From NCBI GenBank assembly GCA_048595745.1, contig CP184361.1: a stretch of DNA of 64,000 bases. One strand, given 5' to 3'. A program made the translations under genes and the position numbers. How positions within the stretch are numbered: the stretch's first letter is position 1; every line of letters starts with the position of its first letter. The DNA comes from Aquipseudomonas alcaligenes_A (GTDB taxonomy: Bacteria; Pseudomonadota; Gammaproteobacteria; Pseudomonadales; Pseudomonadaceae). The notes beneath the pieces were generated by a model. The model saw nothing but the letters and a program-made list of their open reading frames with translations, did no database searches and was not told where the DNA came from. This document shows positions 1 through 8,736 of the stretch, in pieces.

Positions 1-2
1 TC

Positions 3-293
3 GCCCTGATGGAGGACAGCCAGTGGGTGGGCATTTGCGTTGAGCAGGCAGCGCGCTGGGAATGTCAGGCCCGTGCCGGGCTGGGCTATCTGATTCACTT
101 CCGGGTGATTGCCTGGACAGCACTGGTGTTGGCGCTGGTGGGCTTCATCGCGCCGGGCAAGACCGGTCGGGTGTTGGCCGCTCTGGCACTGTTCTGCGGT
201 ATTCCGGCTCTGGTGTTGTACAGCGCCAGCCTGGCGGTGTTCGCCCTGGTGCTGGCGGGCCTGCGCCTGGTGCGGGCGCCCCGCGCCGCCTGA
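3..293 (+). CDS. small membrane protein, 5' end cut by window
   Basis: The reading frame is open to the left edge, so this is probably the C-terminal part of a longer protein; an internal ATG lies at 9. The visible part has two or three hydrophobic stretches (about residues 33-50 and 55-85, counted from that ATG) and ends in a short basic tail. I do not recognise a family. An integral inner-membrane protein is the most that can be said. Confidence 0.5.
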   Translation, partial: ALMEDSQWVGICVEQAARWECQARAGLGYLIHFRVIAWTALVLALVGFIAPGKTGRVLAALALFCGIPALVLYSASLAVFALVLAGLRLVRAPRAA

Positions 294-332
294 CGGCACG
301 GGGCGGCAGGCGCCGCGCCTTAGAGCGAGCCT

Positions 333-1895
333 TCAGCCGCGCGAATGACGCAGGCTGCGCCACAGGGCGGCGACCAGCAGCGCGCTGGTCAGTGCCCAGC
401 CGATGGCTTGCTGGTTGTGCAGGCCTTCCTGATAAAGCTGAGGCGCGATACCGGCACCGATGATCACGGTCAGCAGGGCGATCTCGCGGCGCGGCGCGCG
501 CACCGGTCGGCACAGGTAAACCAGCGCCGGCAGTAGCAGGGCCAGACTGGGGAAGCTGCGGTAGCGCGAGTCGAACACCAACCCGAGCATCAGTACCGCA
601 CCGGCAAAGCCGGCTGCCGCCAGCCACCAACCGCCGCGCGCCTCCAGCCAGGCGAAGGCGCGCTCACGCCAGCCATGGCGCGAAGACAGGGCCAGGATGG
701 CATGCGCCAGCACCAGCAGGTTGAGGCCGAGTAGGGCGGTCGCCCATAGCCATTCGCCCCAGTAGCGGCTGGTGATCAGCGCCAGCTCGCTCCAGCCCAG
801 GCTGCAGGCTGCGCCGAAGGCAGCGACGAGCGGCAGCAGCAGAGCGGCGCGCGTTGAGGCAGGGCGGCCGGCGAGCAGCAATGCGGCGCACAGCAACAGG
901 CCGCTGGCTCCCAGCCACAGCGGCCAGTGCGGCAGGTTGGACACCGGGCCGGCGAGGATGCCCTTGTCGCCGCGGTCGGCATCATAGAGGCCCCAGAAAC
1001 CGCCGACGGCGCCCTCGCTGTCGCGTTTCCACGGCTGGTCGAAGGCTTCGATCAGGTTGTAGTGCCAGCCGTTGTCCTCGGCCAGTTTGACGAAGCCACG
1101 GATGAACAGTGCTTCGTTGACCCGGCTCGGCAGCGCTGTCTCACGCTGGCGGCCTTCGCTGGGCCAGCCGGTTTCGCCGATCAGGATATCCTTGGGTGCA
1201 TAGGCGCTGCCGAAGGCACGGCGTACGTTGGCGACCTGGTTCAGGGCCGCGTCGATGCCAGTGGGATCGTCTTCCCAGTACGGCAGCAGGTGAATGGTGA
1301 GGAAGTCTACCGCCGGTGCCATCTGCGGATGCTTGATCCAGAATTCCCAGACATCGGCATAGGTCACTGGCTGCTTCACTGCCGCCTTGACGCGTGCGAT
1401 CAGGGCGACCAGCTGGCTTTCGGTGGCTTCCTTGCGCAGCAGCACTTCGTTGCCGACGATGACCGCATCGATCACGTCCGGGTAGGTGTTGGCGGCGCTG
1501 ATCAGCGCCTTGATCTCAAGCTCGGTGTCCGCCGGATTGGCGCTGACCCAGGCGCCGGCCAGCATTTTCAGACCATGTTTGCGCGCCAGTTCCGGCAGGG
1601 CTTCCAGGCCGATTTGCGAATAGGTACGGATGCAGGTAAAGCGCTGGGCGAGCAGCGCCAGGTCGGCATCGACCCGCTCCGGGCGCAGCACGAAAGGCTG
1701 CTGGAAGGGCGACTGGTCCTTGTCGAACGGCGTGTAGGACGCGCACTGCAGCTTGTGCGTCGGCGTGGCAGCGTCGGGCAGTTCGACTGGCCGGCCGACC
1801 CAGTACCAGATGGCGGTGAGTGCCGCCAGGGCGATAAGCAGGGCCAGGGAGTAGGGGAGAGCGGGAAAGCGCGACGTGGTGGTCATGGCATCCAT
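333..1895 (-). CDS. GH17-family beta-glucan hydrolase/transferase-like membrane protein
   Basis: 520 residues. An N-terminal membrane anchor (about 15-33) is followed by a TIM-barrel domain of glycoside hydrolase family 17 type, then six or so hydrophobic helices from about residue 320 to the end. The expected catalytic glutamates are visible in VGNEVL (acid/base) and IGETGWPS (nucleophile). In Pseudomonas such fusions are annotated as beta-(1,6)/(1,3)-glucan synthases or glucanases and are thought to remodel periplasmic or exported glucans; the exact linkage cannot be read from sequence. The start could be the first ATG or the one four codons later (MTTT). It is transcribed alone, convergent with the partial gene at the left edge. 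Confidence 0.8.
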   Translation of the reverse strand: MDAMTTTSRFPALPYSLALLIALAALTAIWYWVGRPVELPDAATPTHKLQCASYTPFDKDQSPFQQPFVLRPERVDADLALLAQRFTCIRTYSQIGLEALPELARKHGLKMLAGAWVSANPADTELEIKALISAANTYPDVIDAVIVGNEVLLRKEATESQLVALIARVKAAVKQPVTYADVWEFWIKHPQMAPAVDFLTIHLLPYWEDDPTGIDAALNQVANVRRAFGSAYAPKDILIGETGWPSEGRQRETALPSRVNEALFIRGFVKLAEDNGWHYNLIEAFDQPWKRDSEGAVGGFWGLYDADRGDKGILAGPVSNLPHWPLWLGASGLLLCAALLLAGRPASTRAALLLPLVAAFGAACSLGWSELALITSRYWGEWLWATALLGLNLLVLAHAILALSSRHGWRERAFAWLEARGGWWLAAAGFAGAVLMLGLVFDSRYRSFPSLALLLPALVYLCRPVRAPRREIALLTVIIGAGIAPQLYQEGLHNQQAIGWALTSALLVAALWRSLRHSRG

Positions 1896-1950
1896 AGTTA
1901 GCGGGCGGCGGAGCCGCGCATCTTAACGGAGCCCCGGGCTCACGCACAGC

Positions 1951-2175
1951 TCACCCGTGGTGATGCAGCCAGGCATGCCCTGGTATGGCGCCGCCGCCGG
2001 CTTTGTTGCCCTCAATGCGTTTCCAGATCTTCTCGTGAAAGTAGAAGCCCACCGAGTTGCACAGCGGTTCCACCGCCGCCACCAGGCCGCCAACGGCGAC
2101 ACTGCCGGTCAGGGCATAGGCCACACCGAAGGCGATGCAGAAGTGCATGAGGGTGAAGGTGATGGTCTTGAGCAT
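1951..2175 (-). CDS. DUF2061 family small membrane protein
   Basis: 74 residues starting at MLKTITFT; a longer frame upstream has no support. It contains two hydrophobic segments separated by a glycine/valine-rich turn, then the FYFHEKIWKRI motif and a His-rich C-terminus (HAWLHHHG) typical of DUF2061. Function is unknown; members are predicted inner-membrane proteins. It stands alone between the GH17 gene and the divergent HD-GYP gene. Confidence 0.75.
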   Translation of the reverse strand: MLKTITFTLMHFCIAFGVAYALTGSVAVGGLVAAVEPLCNSVGFYFHEKIWKRIEGNKAGGGAIPGHAWLHHHG

Positions 2176-2388
2176 GACGCACCTCGACTGAGAGTTGTTG
2201 CATGTCGAGGTAAGGCTAGGACCATTGGCATGAGCGTGGAAATACAGCGTTTGCATGAGTTGAATAGGTATAAGTCAATGTATCTTGGTGTCTTGATAGG
2301 TTTTGTGTTGAGCACTGGGTACTCCCCTCTGGCTAATCTTATGAAGCGACGTGGCGCTGTTCTGGATCGTCCTGCCCGGTAAATCTGT

Positions 2389-3617
2389 ATGTCCAATCCC
2401 ACTGACGGTGATCGTCTCAGAATCCCTGTAGAGCAGTTGGTCATCGGCATGTACGTGGTCGAACTCGACCGGGCCTGGACCGAGACTGCATTCCTGTTTC
2501 AGGGTTTTCGCATACGTCAGCAGCAGGAGATTCGTCTTCTGCAGGAGATCTGCCAGTACGTCTGGGTAGATGCGCGACGTTCGGTGGGCATTCGCCAACA
2601 GGCCCAGGAGAACCAGGCCGCGAGCCTGCAGCCGGTCATCGGCAAGGTCTCCTTCTCCGCCGAGATGACCCAGGCCGAGCCGGCTTACCAGGCGGCGCGT
2701 GAGCAGTCACAGCGCATACTGCAGGCCATCAAGCTGGGGCAGGCGCTGGATGTGACCGCAGTGAAGGAGGTGGTCAAGGGCTGTGTCGAGAGCATCCTGC
2801 GCAACCCCTCAGCCCTGCTCTGGCTGGCGCGTATAAAAAACAAGGATGAGTACACCTCCGAACACTCCCTGCGAGTGGCCATGCTGTCCATTGCTCTGGA
2901 CCAGAGCTTGGCCTGTTGCCGCTGCAACTCGAGCAGATCGGTGTCTGCGGCATGTTGCACGATGTCGGCAAGATCAAGGTGCCCAACGAAATCCTGAACA
3001 AGCCCGGCTCGCTCACGTCCGAAGAGATGTTGATCATGCAGAGCCACGCGGCGGAGGGGCGCAAGCTGCTGCTGAGCAACCAGCAAGTAACGGCGGCTAC
3101 GGTCGATGTCGCCTATTGCCACCATGAGCGCCTCGATGGTCGGGGCTACCCGCGTGGTTTGGATGGTGCCCGTATTCCGTATTTCGCCAAGATAGTCGCG
3201 GTGGTCGACAGCTATGATGCGATCAACAGCGACCGTGTCTACAACAAGGGCAAATCATCCCTGGAGTCGCTACGCATCCTGTTCGATGCCCGCGACAGCC
3301 ATTTCGATGCCGATATCGTCAGGGCCTTCATCCACCTCATCGGCATTTATCCACCCGGAGAAATCGTCGAGTTCAGCAACGGCGAGGTCGGCATCATTAT
3401 CGGCTGCCCGCCTGGCAACAAGCTCAAACCGCGCGTGCTGGTGGTGCTCGACGACCATAAGCAACGATGCAAGGAGCGGGTGGTCGATCTCCAGGAGTCG
3501 CCTCGCGATACCTCCGGCAAGCCCTACAGGGTGAAGGAGGTGCTCAGCTGTGGCGCTTTCGGTATTTCCATCGATGAGTATCGTCAGCGCGGGCTTATCG
3601 TTCCCGGCAATCTCTGA
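2389..3617 (+). pseudogene. HD-GYP cyclic-di-GMP phosphodiesterase, frameshifted
   Basis: Two overlapping frames together make one HD-GYP protein of about 409 residues: a DUF3391-like N-terminal domain (residues 1-130), then the HD-GYP domain. Frame 1 covers 2389 to about 2910 and carries the first helix (HSLRVAMLS). Frame 3 continues from about 2911 with MLHDVGK (HD metal ligands) and HHERLDGRGYPRGL (GYP motif). Inserting one G after 2910, restoring a GGG run, rejoins the frames as QSLGLLPLQLEQIG. HD-GYP proteins hydrolyse c-di-GMP. Every motif is otherwise intact, so this is either a very recent loss of function or a sequencing error in a G run. A programmed -1 shift is much less likely. 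Confidence 0.8.
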
Positions 3618-3730
3618 CAAGCAGCGGTGATTCTGCTTATTCGATAGCCGTCGCGAAGCACCGGCCGGCTTCGCAGCCCCGGCAGCATTCCGTTCACGGC
3701 CCGCTCTGTTGATCGCACGTAGATGCTAAG

Positions 3731-3769
3731 ACTTTGGTCGAGAACCGCCGCGGGCTACGACTAAGGTCG
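3731..3769 (+). promoter_or_regulatory. 10-bp direct repeat upstream of DUF485-actP
   Basis: ACTTTGGTCG (3731-3740) and ACTAAGGTCG (3760-3769) differ at two positions and are 29 bp apart, close to three helical turns. They sit 70-110 bp upstream of the operon, where an activator would bind. Acetate uptake genes in Pseudomonas are controlled by LuxR-type response regulators, but I cannot assign this repeat to one. Confidence 0.35.
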
Positions 3770-3831
3770 TCTGTCGTGCTTGCGTGGGTGCTCGCAGAGT
3801 GACCTCACCAGTAACTCGTGCTGTGGAGGAC

Positions 3832-3839
3832 AACAACAA
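3832..3839 (+). promoter_or_regulatory. Crc/Hfq-type CA motif at the DUF485 start
   Basis: AACAACAA lies between the GGAGGA ribosome-binding site and the ATG and overlaps its first base. A-rich AAnAAnAA motifs at translation starts are the known Hfq/Crc recognition element for catabolite repression in Pseudomonas. Here it would repress acetate uptake when preferred substrates are present. Confidence 0.5.
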
Positions 3840-4150
3840 TGAACGACAGCGTCTACAAGCGGATTGAGGAAAGTCCGCGCTTCAAGGAGCTGGTCGCCAA
3901 GCGCGACCGCTTCGCCTGGATACTCTCTGCCATCATGCTCGGCCTCTACGTGGCCTTCATCCTGTTGATCGCCTTCGAGCCGCAAGTGCTCGGCATGCGC
4001 ATCAGCGATGATTCGCCGATGACCCTGGGCATCCCGCTGGGCGTCGGTCTGATCCTATCGGCCTTCGTGCTGACCGGTATCTACGTCAAGCGTGCCAATA
4101 GCGAATTCGACCGTCTGAACCAGGAAGTCCTGGCCGAGGTGCAGAAATGA
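3839..4150 (+). CDS. DUF485 (YjcH-like) membrane protein
   Basis: 103 residues with two transmembrane helices (about 26-47 and 59-83) and the conserved N-terminal RFKELVAKR segment of DUF485. Members are nearly always encoded next to the acetate symporter ActP and may assist it. The ATG at 3839 follows GGAGGA and is preferred to an upstream in-frame start. Its end overlaps actP by ATGA, so the two are translationally coupled. Confidence 0.88.
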   Translation: MNDSVYKRIEESPRFKELVAKRDRFAWILSAIMLGLYVAFILLIAFEPQVLGMRISDDSPMTLGIPLGVGLILSAFVLTGIYVKRANSEFDRLNQEVLAEVQK

Positions 4151-5805
4151 TCGCGCGTATTCTCTCCACACTCGGCCTGCTGGCGCTGGCGCCGACTCTC
4201 TGGGCGGCGGGTGCCATCGAAGGCGAGGTGCAGCGCCAGCCGCTGAACATGGCCGCCATCGTGATGTTCGTCGCGTTTGTCGGCTTCACCCTCTACATCA
4301 CCTACTGGGCCTCCAAGCGCAGCAAGTCGGCGGCCGACTTCTACACCGCCGGCGGTGGCATCACCGGTTTCCAGAACGGTCTGGCGATCGCCGGTGACTA
4401 TATGTCGGCGGCCTCCTTCCTGGGTATTTCCGCCCTGGTGTTCGCTTCCGGCTACGACGGCCTGATCTACTCGATCGGCTTCCTGGTTGGCTGGCCGATC
4501 ATCCTGTTCCTGATCGCTGAACGCCTGCGCAACCTCGGCAAGTACACCTTCGCCGACGTCGCCTCGTTCCGCCTCAAGCAGACCGAGATTCGCACCCTGT
4601 CCGCCAGCGGTACGCTGGTGGTGGTGGCGTTCTACCTGATCGCGCAGATGGTTGGCGCCGGCAAGCTGATCGAGCTGCTGTTCGGCCTCGACTACCACGT
4701 CGCGGTGATCCTGGTCGGCATCCTGATGGTCTGCTACGTGCTGTTCGGCGGCATGCTGGCCACCACCTGGGTACAGATCATCAAGGCCGTGCTGCTGCTG
4801 TCCGGCGCCTCCTTCATGGCGCTGATGGTGATGAAGCACGTCAACTTCGACTTCGGCACCCTGTTCAGCGAAGCGGTCAAGGCGCACCCGAAAGGCGAGG
4901 CCATCATGAGCCCTGGCGGCCTGGTGAAAGACCCGATCTCGGCCATCTCCCTGGGCCTGGCGCTGATGTTCGGTACCGCTGGCCTGCCGCACATCCTGAT
5001 GCGCTTCTTCACCGTCTCCGATGCCAAGGAAGCCCGCAAGTCGGTGTTCTACGCCACCGGTTTCATCGGCTACTTCTACATCCTGACCTTCATCATCGGC
5101 TTCGGCGCGATCCTGCTGGTCGGCACCAACCCGCAGTTCAAGGATGCCGCTGGCGCCCTGATCGGCGGCAACAACATGGCGGCGGTACACCTGGCCGATG
5201 CCGTGGGTGGCAGCCTGTTCCTCGGCTTCATCTCCGCCGTGGCCTTCGCCACCATCCTCGCGGTGGTCGCCGGCCTGACCCTGTCCGGCGCTTCGGCGGT
5301 GTCCCACGACCTGTACGCCAGCGTGATCAAGAAGGGCAAGGCCAACGAGAAGGATGAGCTGCGCGTGTCGAAGATCACCACCCTGGTGCTCGGCGTGCTG
5401 GCCATCGGCCTCGGCATCCTGTTCGAGAAGCAGAACATCGCCTTCATGGTCGGTCTGGCCTTCTCCATCGCGGCCAGCTGCAACTTCCCGGTGCTGATCC
5501 TCTCCATGTACTGGAAGAAGCTGACCACCCGTGGTGCCATGATCGGCGGCTGGCTGGGCCTGATCACCGCCGTGGTACTGATGGTGCTCGGCCCAACCAT
5601 CTGGGTACAGATCCTCGGCAACGCCACGCCGATCTACCCGTACGAGTACCCGGCGCTGTTCTCCATCACCGTGGCCTTCATCGGTATCTGGTTCTTCTCG
5701 ATCACCGACAAGTCCACTGCGGCCGACGAGGAACGCGCGCGCTTCTACCCGCAGTTCGTGCGCTCGCAGACCGGCCTGGGTGCCAGCGGTGCTGCCGCCC
5801 ACTGA
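4147..5805 (+). CDS. actP: cation/acetate symporter ActP
   Basis: 552 residues, the usual ActP length. A signal-like first helix (about 4-21) precedes 13 predicted helices of the sodium:solute symporter family. Family landmarks include ADFYTAGGGITGFQNG near residue 65, AGDYMSAASFLG near 85 and GTAGLPHILMRFFTV near 280. It imports acetate (and short carboxylates such as glycolate) across the inner membrane for AcsA. It is coupled to the DUF485 gene and ends in a strong terminator. Confidence 0.93.
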   Translation: MIARILSTLGLLALAPTLWAAGAIEGEVQRQPLNMAAIVMFVAFVGFTLYITYWASKRSKSAADFYTAGGGITGFQNGLAIAGDYMSAASFLGISALVFASGYDGLIYSIGFLVGWPIILFLIAERLRNLGKYTFADVASFRLKQTEIRTLSASGTLVVVAFYLIAQMVGAGKLIELLFGLDYHVAVILVGILMVCYVLFGGMLATTWVQIIKAVLLLSGASFMALMVMKHVNFDFGTLFSEAVKAHPKGEAIMSPGGLVKDPISAISLGLALMFGTAGLPHILMRFFTVSDAKEARKSVFYATGFIGYFYILTFIIGFGAILLVGTNPQFKDAAGALIGGNNMAAVHLADAVGGSLFLGFISAVAFATILAVVAGLTLSGASAVSHDLYASVIKKGKANEKDELRVSKITTLVLGVLAIGLGILFEKQNIAFMVGLAFSIAASCNFPVLILSMYWKKLTTRGAMIGGWLGLITAVVLMVLGPTIWVQILGNATPIYPYEYPALFSITVAFIGIWFFSITDKSTAADEERARFYPQFVRSQTGLGASGAAAH

Positions 5806-5827
5806 TCGACGCTCCGTGTGAACTACT

Positions 5828-5853
5828 GGGCAGCCTGCGGGCTGCCCTTTTTT
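5828..5853 (+). terminator. Rho-independent terminator after actP
   Basis: A GGGCAGCC/GGCTGCCC stem with a short loop is followed by a run of seven T. It closes the DUF485-actP transcript. Confidence 0.85.
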
Positions 5854-5908
5854 ATGGGCGGCTGTATGATCGCCGGCCTCCACAGGGACGAACCGAGGAC
5901 ACTCAAGG

Positions 5909-6616
5909 ATGAACATCACTTTCTCTCGCTGGGGCAGCGTTGCCCTGGCACTCTGCCTGAACCTGCTGGCCGGCTGTGCCTACCGCGGCGGCGATGTCGC
6001 CAGCGCCGCGGCCGAGCCGGTGAGCGCCGGCTATTCCGCCAACCAGGGCCAGGCCAGCGGTCGTCTGCTGGTGTGGACCGCCGACTTCTCCGTTGAGGTG
6101 GCCGATCTCGGCAAGTCTGCCGAGCAGCTCAGTGCGCGCATGGTCGCCCTCGGCGGTTACGTCGAGGAGAAGAGCGACGACGGCAGTCAGCGCCAGAGCT
6201 TCGTCTACCGCGTGCCGAAGGACGCCTTCAATGAAGCGCTGGGCGATGTCGAGCGCAGCGGCAGCGTGCTGTCGCGCCACGTCAAGGGCGAGGACGTCAC
6301 CGAGCAGTACGTCGACGTAGAGACCCGCCTGAAGAACAACCTGGCCCTGCGCGACCGTTTCCGCGACCTGCTGGCCAAGGCCAAGGACGTCAAGGACATC
6401 CTGCTGATCGAGGCGGAGCTCAACCGCATCCAGTCGGAAGTCGACTCGATGGAAGCGCGCATGCGCGTGCTCAAGGACCAGATCCAGATGGCCACCCTGC
6501 GCGTCACGCTCCACCAGCAGGTGCCACCCAAGCCGGCCACCATCTATGGCCCGCTGGGCTACCTGTACAAGGGGGCCGAGTGGTTCGTGATCAAGCTGTT
6601 CGTTATCCGCGAGTGA
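5909..6616 (+). CDS. DUF4349 lipoprotein
   Basis: 235 residues. The signal peptide ends in the lipobox LLAGC (Cys 23). The body has the DUF4349 layout: a beta-rich part with RVPKDAFNEALGDV near residue 100, a long amphipathic coiled-coil region (about 135-195) and a hydrophobic C-terminal segment. The function of DUF4349 proteins is unknown; an envelope-anchored role is inferred. The 91-residue gene follows after 7 bp, probably in the same transcript. Confidence 0.85.
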   Translation: MNITFSRWGSVALALCLNLLAGCAYRGGDVASAAAEPVSAGYSANQGQASGRLLVWTADFSVEVADLGKSAEQLSARMVALGGYVEEKSDDGSQRQSFVYRVPKDAFNEALGDVERSGSVLSRHVKGEDVTEQYVDVETRLKNNLALRDRFRDLLAKAKDVKDILLIEAELNRIQSEVDSMEARMRVLKDQIQMATLRVTLHQQVPPKPATIYGPLGYLYKGAEWFVIKLFVIRE

Positions 6617-6623
6617 GCTGAGC

Positions 6624-6899
6624 ATGGACGTGCTGCGCATGCTGTTGGCGGTGCTGGCCCTGCTGGCCGGCATTGCCGCGCTGGTGCAGGGTATCGTCGT
6701 CGGGCCGCTGTGGGCCTGGTTGCTGGTCATGGCGCTGGGCTTTCTGCTGGCCTACTGGCTGTGGCCGCGCCACCGTGAGGTGGAGAGCGGCTGGTTCGAC
6801 GTGCTGGAGCTGCTGGTTGAGCTGCCGGTGAATGCCCTGCTCGTGCTGTTGCGCCTGCTCGGGCGGTTCTTTCGCGATATCGACCTGCCTGGGCCATGA
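6624..6899 (+). CDS. small inner-membrane protein
   Basis: 91 residues with two strong transmembrane helices (about 5-25 and 30-47), then WPRHREVESGWFDVLELL and a third amphipathic or membrane stretch. It starts 7 bp after the DUF4349 gene, so co-transcription is likely. I do not recognise a characterised family; it is conserved-hypothetical in style. Confidence 0.7.
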   Translation: MDVLRMLLAVLALLAGIAALVQGIVVGPLWAWLLVMALGFLLAYWLWPRHREVESGWFDVLELLVELPVNALLVLLRLLGRFFRDIDLPGP

Positions 6900-6989
6900 G
6901 GCGTCGCGGGGCAGTGGCGGGCTGCTGAGTTCGCCACCCGGCTTGAGTCGCTGCCTCGCTTTGCGGCATGGTGGGCGCAGCTTTCCGAC

Positions 6990-7535
6990 ATGGCAGTCAG
7001 CCCCATGCACACGACCTTTCTGATCATCCCCGGCTACGGCAACTCCGGGCCCGAGCACTGGCAGAGCCTGTGGCAGCAACAGGATGCGTGTTTCCGCCGG
7101 GTCGAGCAGCGTGACTGGTGGAGCCCGCAGTGCAGCGAGTGGGTGGCGACCCTGGAACGGGCGGTGGCGGCCAGCGGGCCGGACACCGTGCTGGTGGCCC
7201 ATAGCCTGGGCTGCGGTCTGGTCGCGCACTGGGCGGCGCAGACCCGCCAGCGCATCCGCGCCGCCATGCTGGTCGCACCACCCGACCCCGAGGGCCCTGT
7301 GGCTGAGCTGAACATTCAGGGCTTCGTGCCGGTGCCGGACCTGCCGCTGGCTTTTCCCAGCCTGGTGGTGGCCAGCAGCGACGATCCTTACTCCAGCCTC
7401 GAACATGCGCATGCTGCGGCCGCCCGCTGGGGTAGTCGCTGGCACAACCTGGGCCCGTGCGGCCATATCAATGGCGACAGTGGCCTGGGCGACTGGCCGC
7501 AGGGGCGGGCGCTGCTGGACTCGCTGCTGCGCTGA
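6990..7535 (+). CDS. RBBP9/YdeN-type serine hydrolase
   Basis: 181 residues with the compact alpha/beta hydrolase fold of the RBBP9/YdeN family. The first strand motif is FLIIPGYGNSGPEHWQ; the nucleophile lies in AHSLGCG (about Ser 73), the acid in SSDDPY, and the histidine in CGHINGDSGLGDWP. Substrates are unknown for most bacterial members. The second ATG (MHTTFL, 7005) is an equally plausible start. It converges with bfrB across a terminator hairpin. Confidence 0.82.
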   Translation: MAVSPMHTTFLIIPGYGNSGPEHWQSLWQQQDACFRRVEQRDWWSPQCSEWVATLERAVAASGPDTVLVAHSLGCGLVAHWAAQTRQRIRAAMLVAPPDPEGPVAELNIQGFVPVPDLPLAFPSLVVASSDDPYSSLEHAHAAAARWGSRWHNLGPCGHINGDSGLGDWPQGRALLDSLLR

Positions 7536-7543
7536 AAAGCAAA

Positions 7544-7568
7544 AGCCCCGCACTGGGCGGGGCTTCTG
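7544..7568. terminator. hairpin between convergent hydrolase and bfrB genes
   Basis: AGCCCCGC/GCGGGGCT forms a perfect stem, preceded by AAAA and followed by TCT. It probably terminates transcription from both sides, though the T-run on the plus strand is short. Confidence 0.6.
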
Positions 7569-7584
7569 GCGTAAAGCGGCGGGC

Positions 7585-8055
7585 TTATTCGTCCATCTGC
7601 GACTGCAGGTAGTTCTCCAGGCCGACCTTCTCGATCAGGCCGAGCTGGGTTTCCAGCCAGTCGATGTGTTCTTCCTCGGACTCGAGGATATCTTCCAGCA
7701 GCTCGCGGCTGCCGTAGTCACCAACGGTTTCGCAGTAGGCGATGGCGGCTTTCAGGTCGGGCAGGGCGGCTTGCTCGAGCTTGAGGTCGCAAGCCAGCAT
7801 TTCCTTGGTGTTCTCGCCGATCATCAGTTTGCCGAGGTCCTGCAGGTTGGGCAGACCTTCGAGGAAGAGGATGCGCTTGATCAGCTTGTCCGCATGCTTC
7901 ATCTCGTCGATGGACTCGTGGTACTCGTGCTTGCCGAGTTTCTCCAGACCCCAATCCTCGTACATACGGGCATGCAGGAAGTACTGGTTGATCGCCACCA
8001 ACTCATTGCCGAGGATCTTGTTCAGATGCTGAATGACCTTCTTGTCGCCTTTCAT
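7585..8055 (-). CDS. bfrB: bacterioferritin (BfrB type)
   Basis: 156 residues, starting MKGDKKVIQHLNK as in P. aeruginosa BfrB. It forms a 24-mer shell that oxidises Fe(II) and stores ferric mineral. Di-iron ligands Glu18, Glu51 and His54 and the haem-ligating Met52 are present in the ESIDEMKHADK segment, and the EEEHIDWLETQ motif supplies the last ligands. No bacterioferritin-associated ferredoxin gene (bfd) is adjacent here. The upstream 8100-8180 stretch is markedly AT-rich and should hold the promoter. Confidence 0.93.
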   Translation of the reverse strand: MKGDKKVIQHLNKILGNELVAINQYFLHARMYEDWGLEKLGKHEYHESIDEMKHADKLIKRILFLEGLPNLQDLGKLMIGENTKEMLACDLKLEQAALPDLKAAIAYCETVGDYGSRELLEDILESEEEHIDWLETQLGLIEKVGLENYLQSQMDE

Positions 8056-8267
8056 GATATGTGCCTCGCCCTGAGTGGTGATTGGTAATTCAGGAGTCTG
8101 CGTCAGAAGTGCTATTCGGTCAAATATAAGCCATTGAAATATATATGAAAATTAATATAAATAAGAATGTTTAGCTTCCGCGTTTTGGCGCTAACTTATT
8201 GAAAGCACAAATAAACTTGCTGCCCTCAGATGGCCGGGTTCTTCTACGTGATGGTGGAGTCGACGAC
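8056..8267. promoter_or_regulatory. AT-rich divergent region bfrB / DUF2784
   Basis: This gap contains an unusually A/T-rich core (about 8110-8175) between two divergent genes. I see no clear Fur box or other named operator, but the position and composition suit overlapping promoters. Confidence 0.35.
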
Positions 8268-8633
8268 ATGTTTCTGCGCCTGGCGGCCGATATCCTGGTC
8301 GTGATGCACCTGCTGTTCATCCTGTTCGTGCTGGCTGGCGGCCTGCTGGTGCTGCGCTGGCCACGCCTGGCTCTGGTGCACCTGCCGGCGGCAGCCTGGG
8401 GTGTGGCGGTCGAGTGGCTGCATCTTTACTGTCCGCTGACCCCGCTGGAGAACCGTCTGCGTCAGGCGGCGGGGCAGGCCGGCTATGAGGGCGGCTTCGT
8501 TGAGCATTACCTGATTCCGCTGATCTACCCGGCCGGGCTGACCCCGCAGATACAGGTCTGGCTGGGTGGAGGGGTGCTGTTGGTCAACGGGATCATCTAT
8601 GCCTGGCTGCTGGCGCGCCTGCCGAGGCGCTAG
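8268..8633 (+). CDS. DUF2784 membrane protein
   Basis: 121 residues from the ATG at 8268; a longer upstream frame reads through the AT-rich promoter region and is rejected. Four hydrophobic segments, with HLLFILFVLAGGLLVLR near the start and EWLHLYCPLTPLEN in the loop, match DUF2784. These are small integral membrane proteins of unknown function. Confidence 0.82.
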   Translation: MFLRLAADILVVMHLLFILFVLAGGLLVLRWPRLALVHLPAAAWGVAVEWLHLYCPLTPLENRLRQAAGQAGYEGGFVEHYLIPLIYPAGLTPQIQVWLGGGVLLVNGIIYAWLLARLPRR

Positions 8634-8736
8634 GCACTCTTCTGGGCTGTCATTCAGCGGCCTGATACAGCGCCGCCAGTGGGGGCGGCTTGGCTACACT
8701 CGCCTCAACCTCACCACAGAACAAGGCAATACGAGT

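Noticed and set aside
4081..5919. 612-codon open frame opposite actP
   Set aside because: Antisense shadow of a long GC-rich gene; Asp/Glu/Gln/His-rich composition with no domain and no plausible start.
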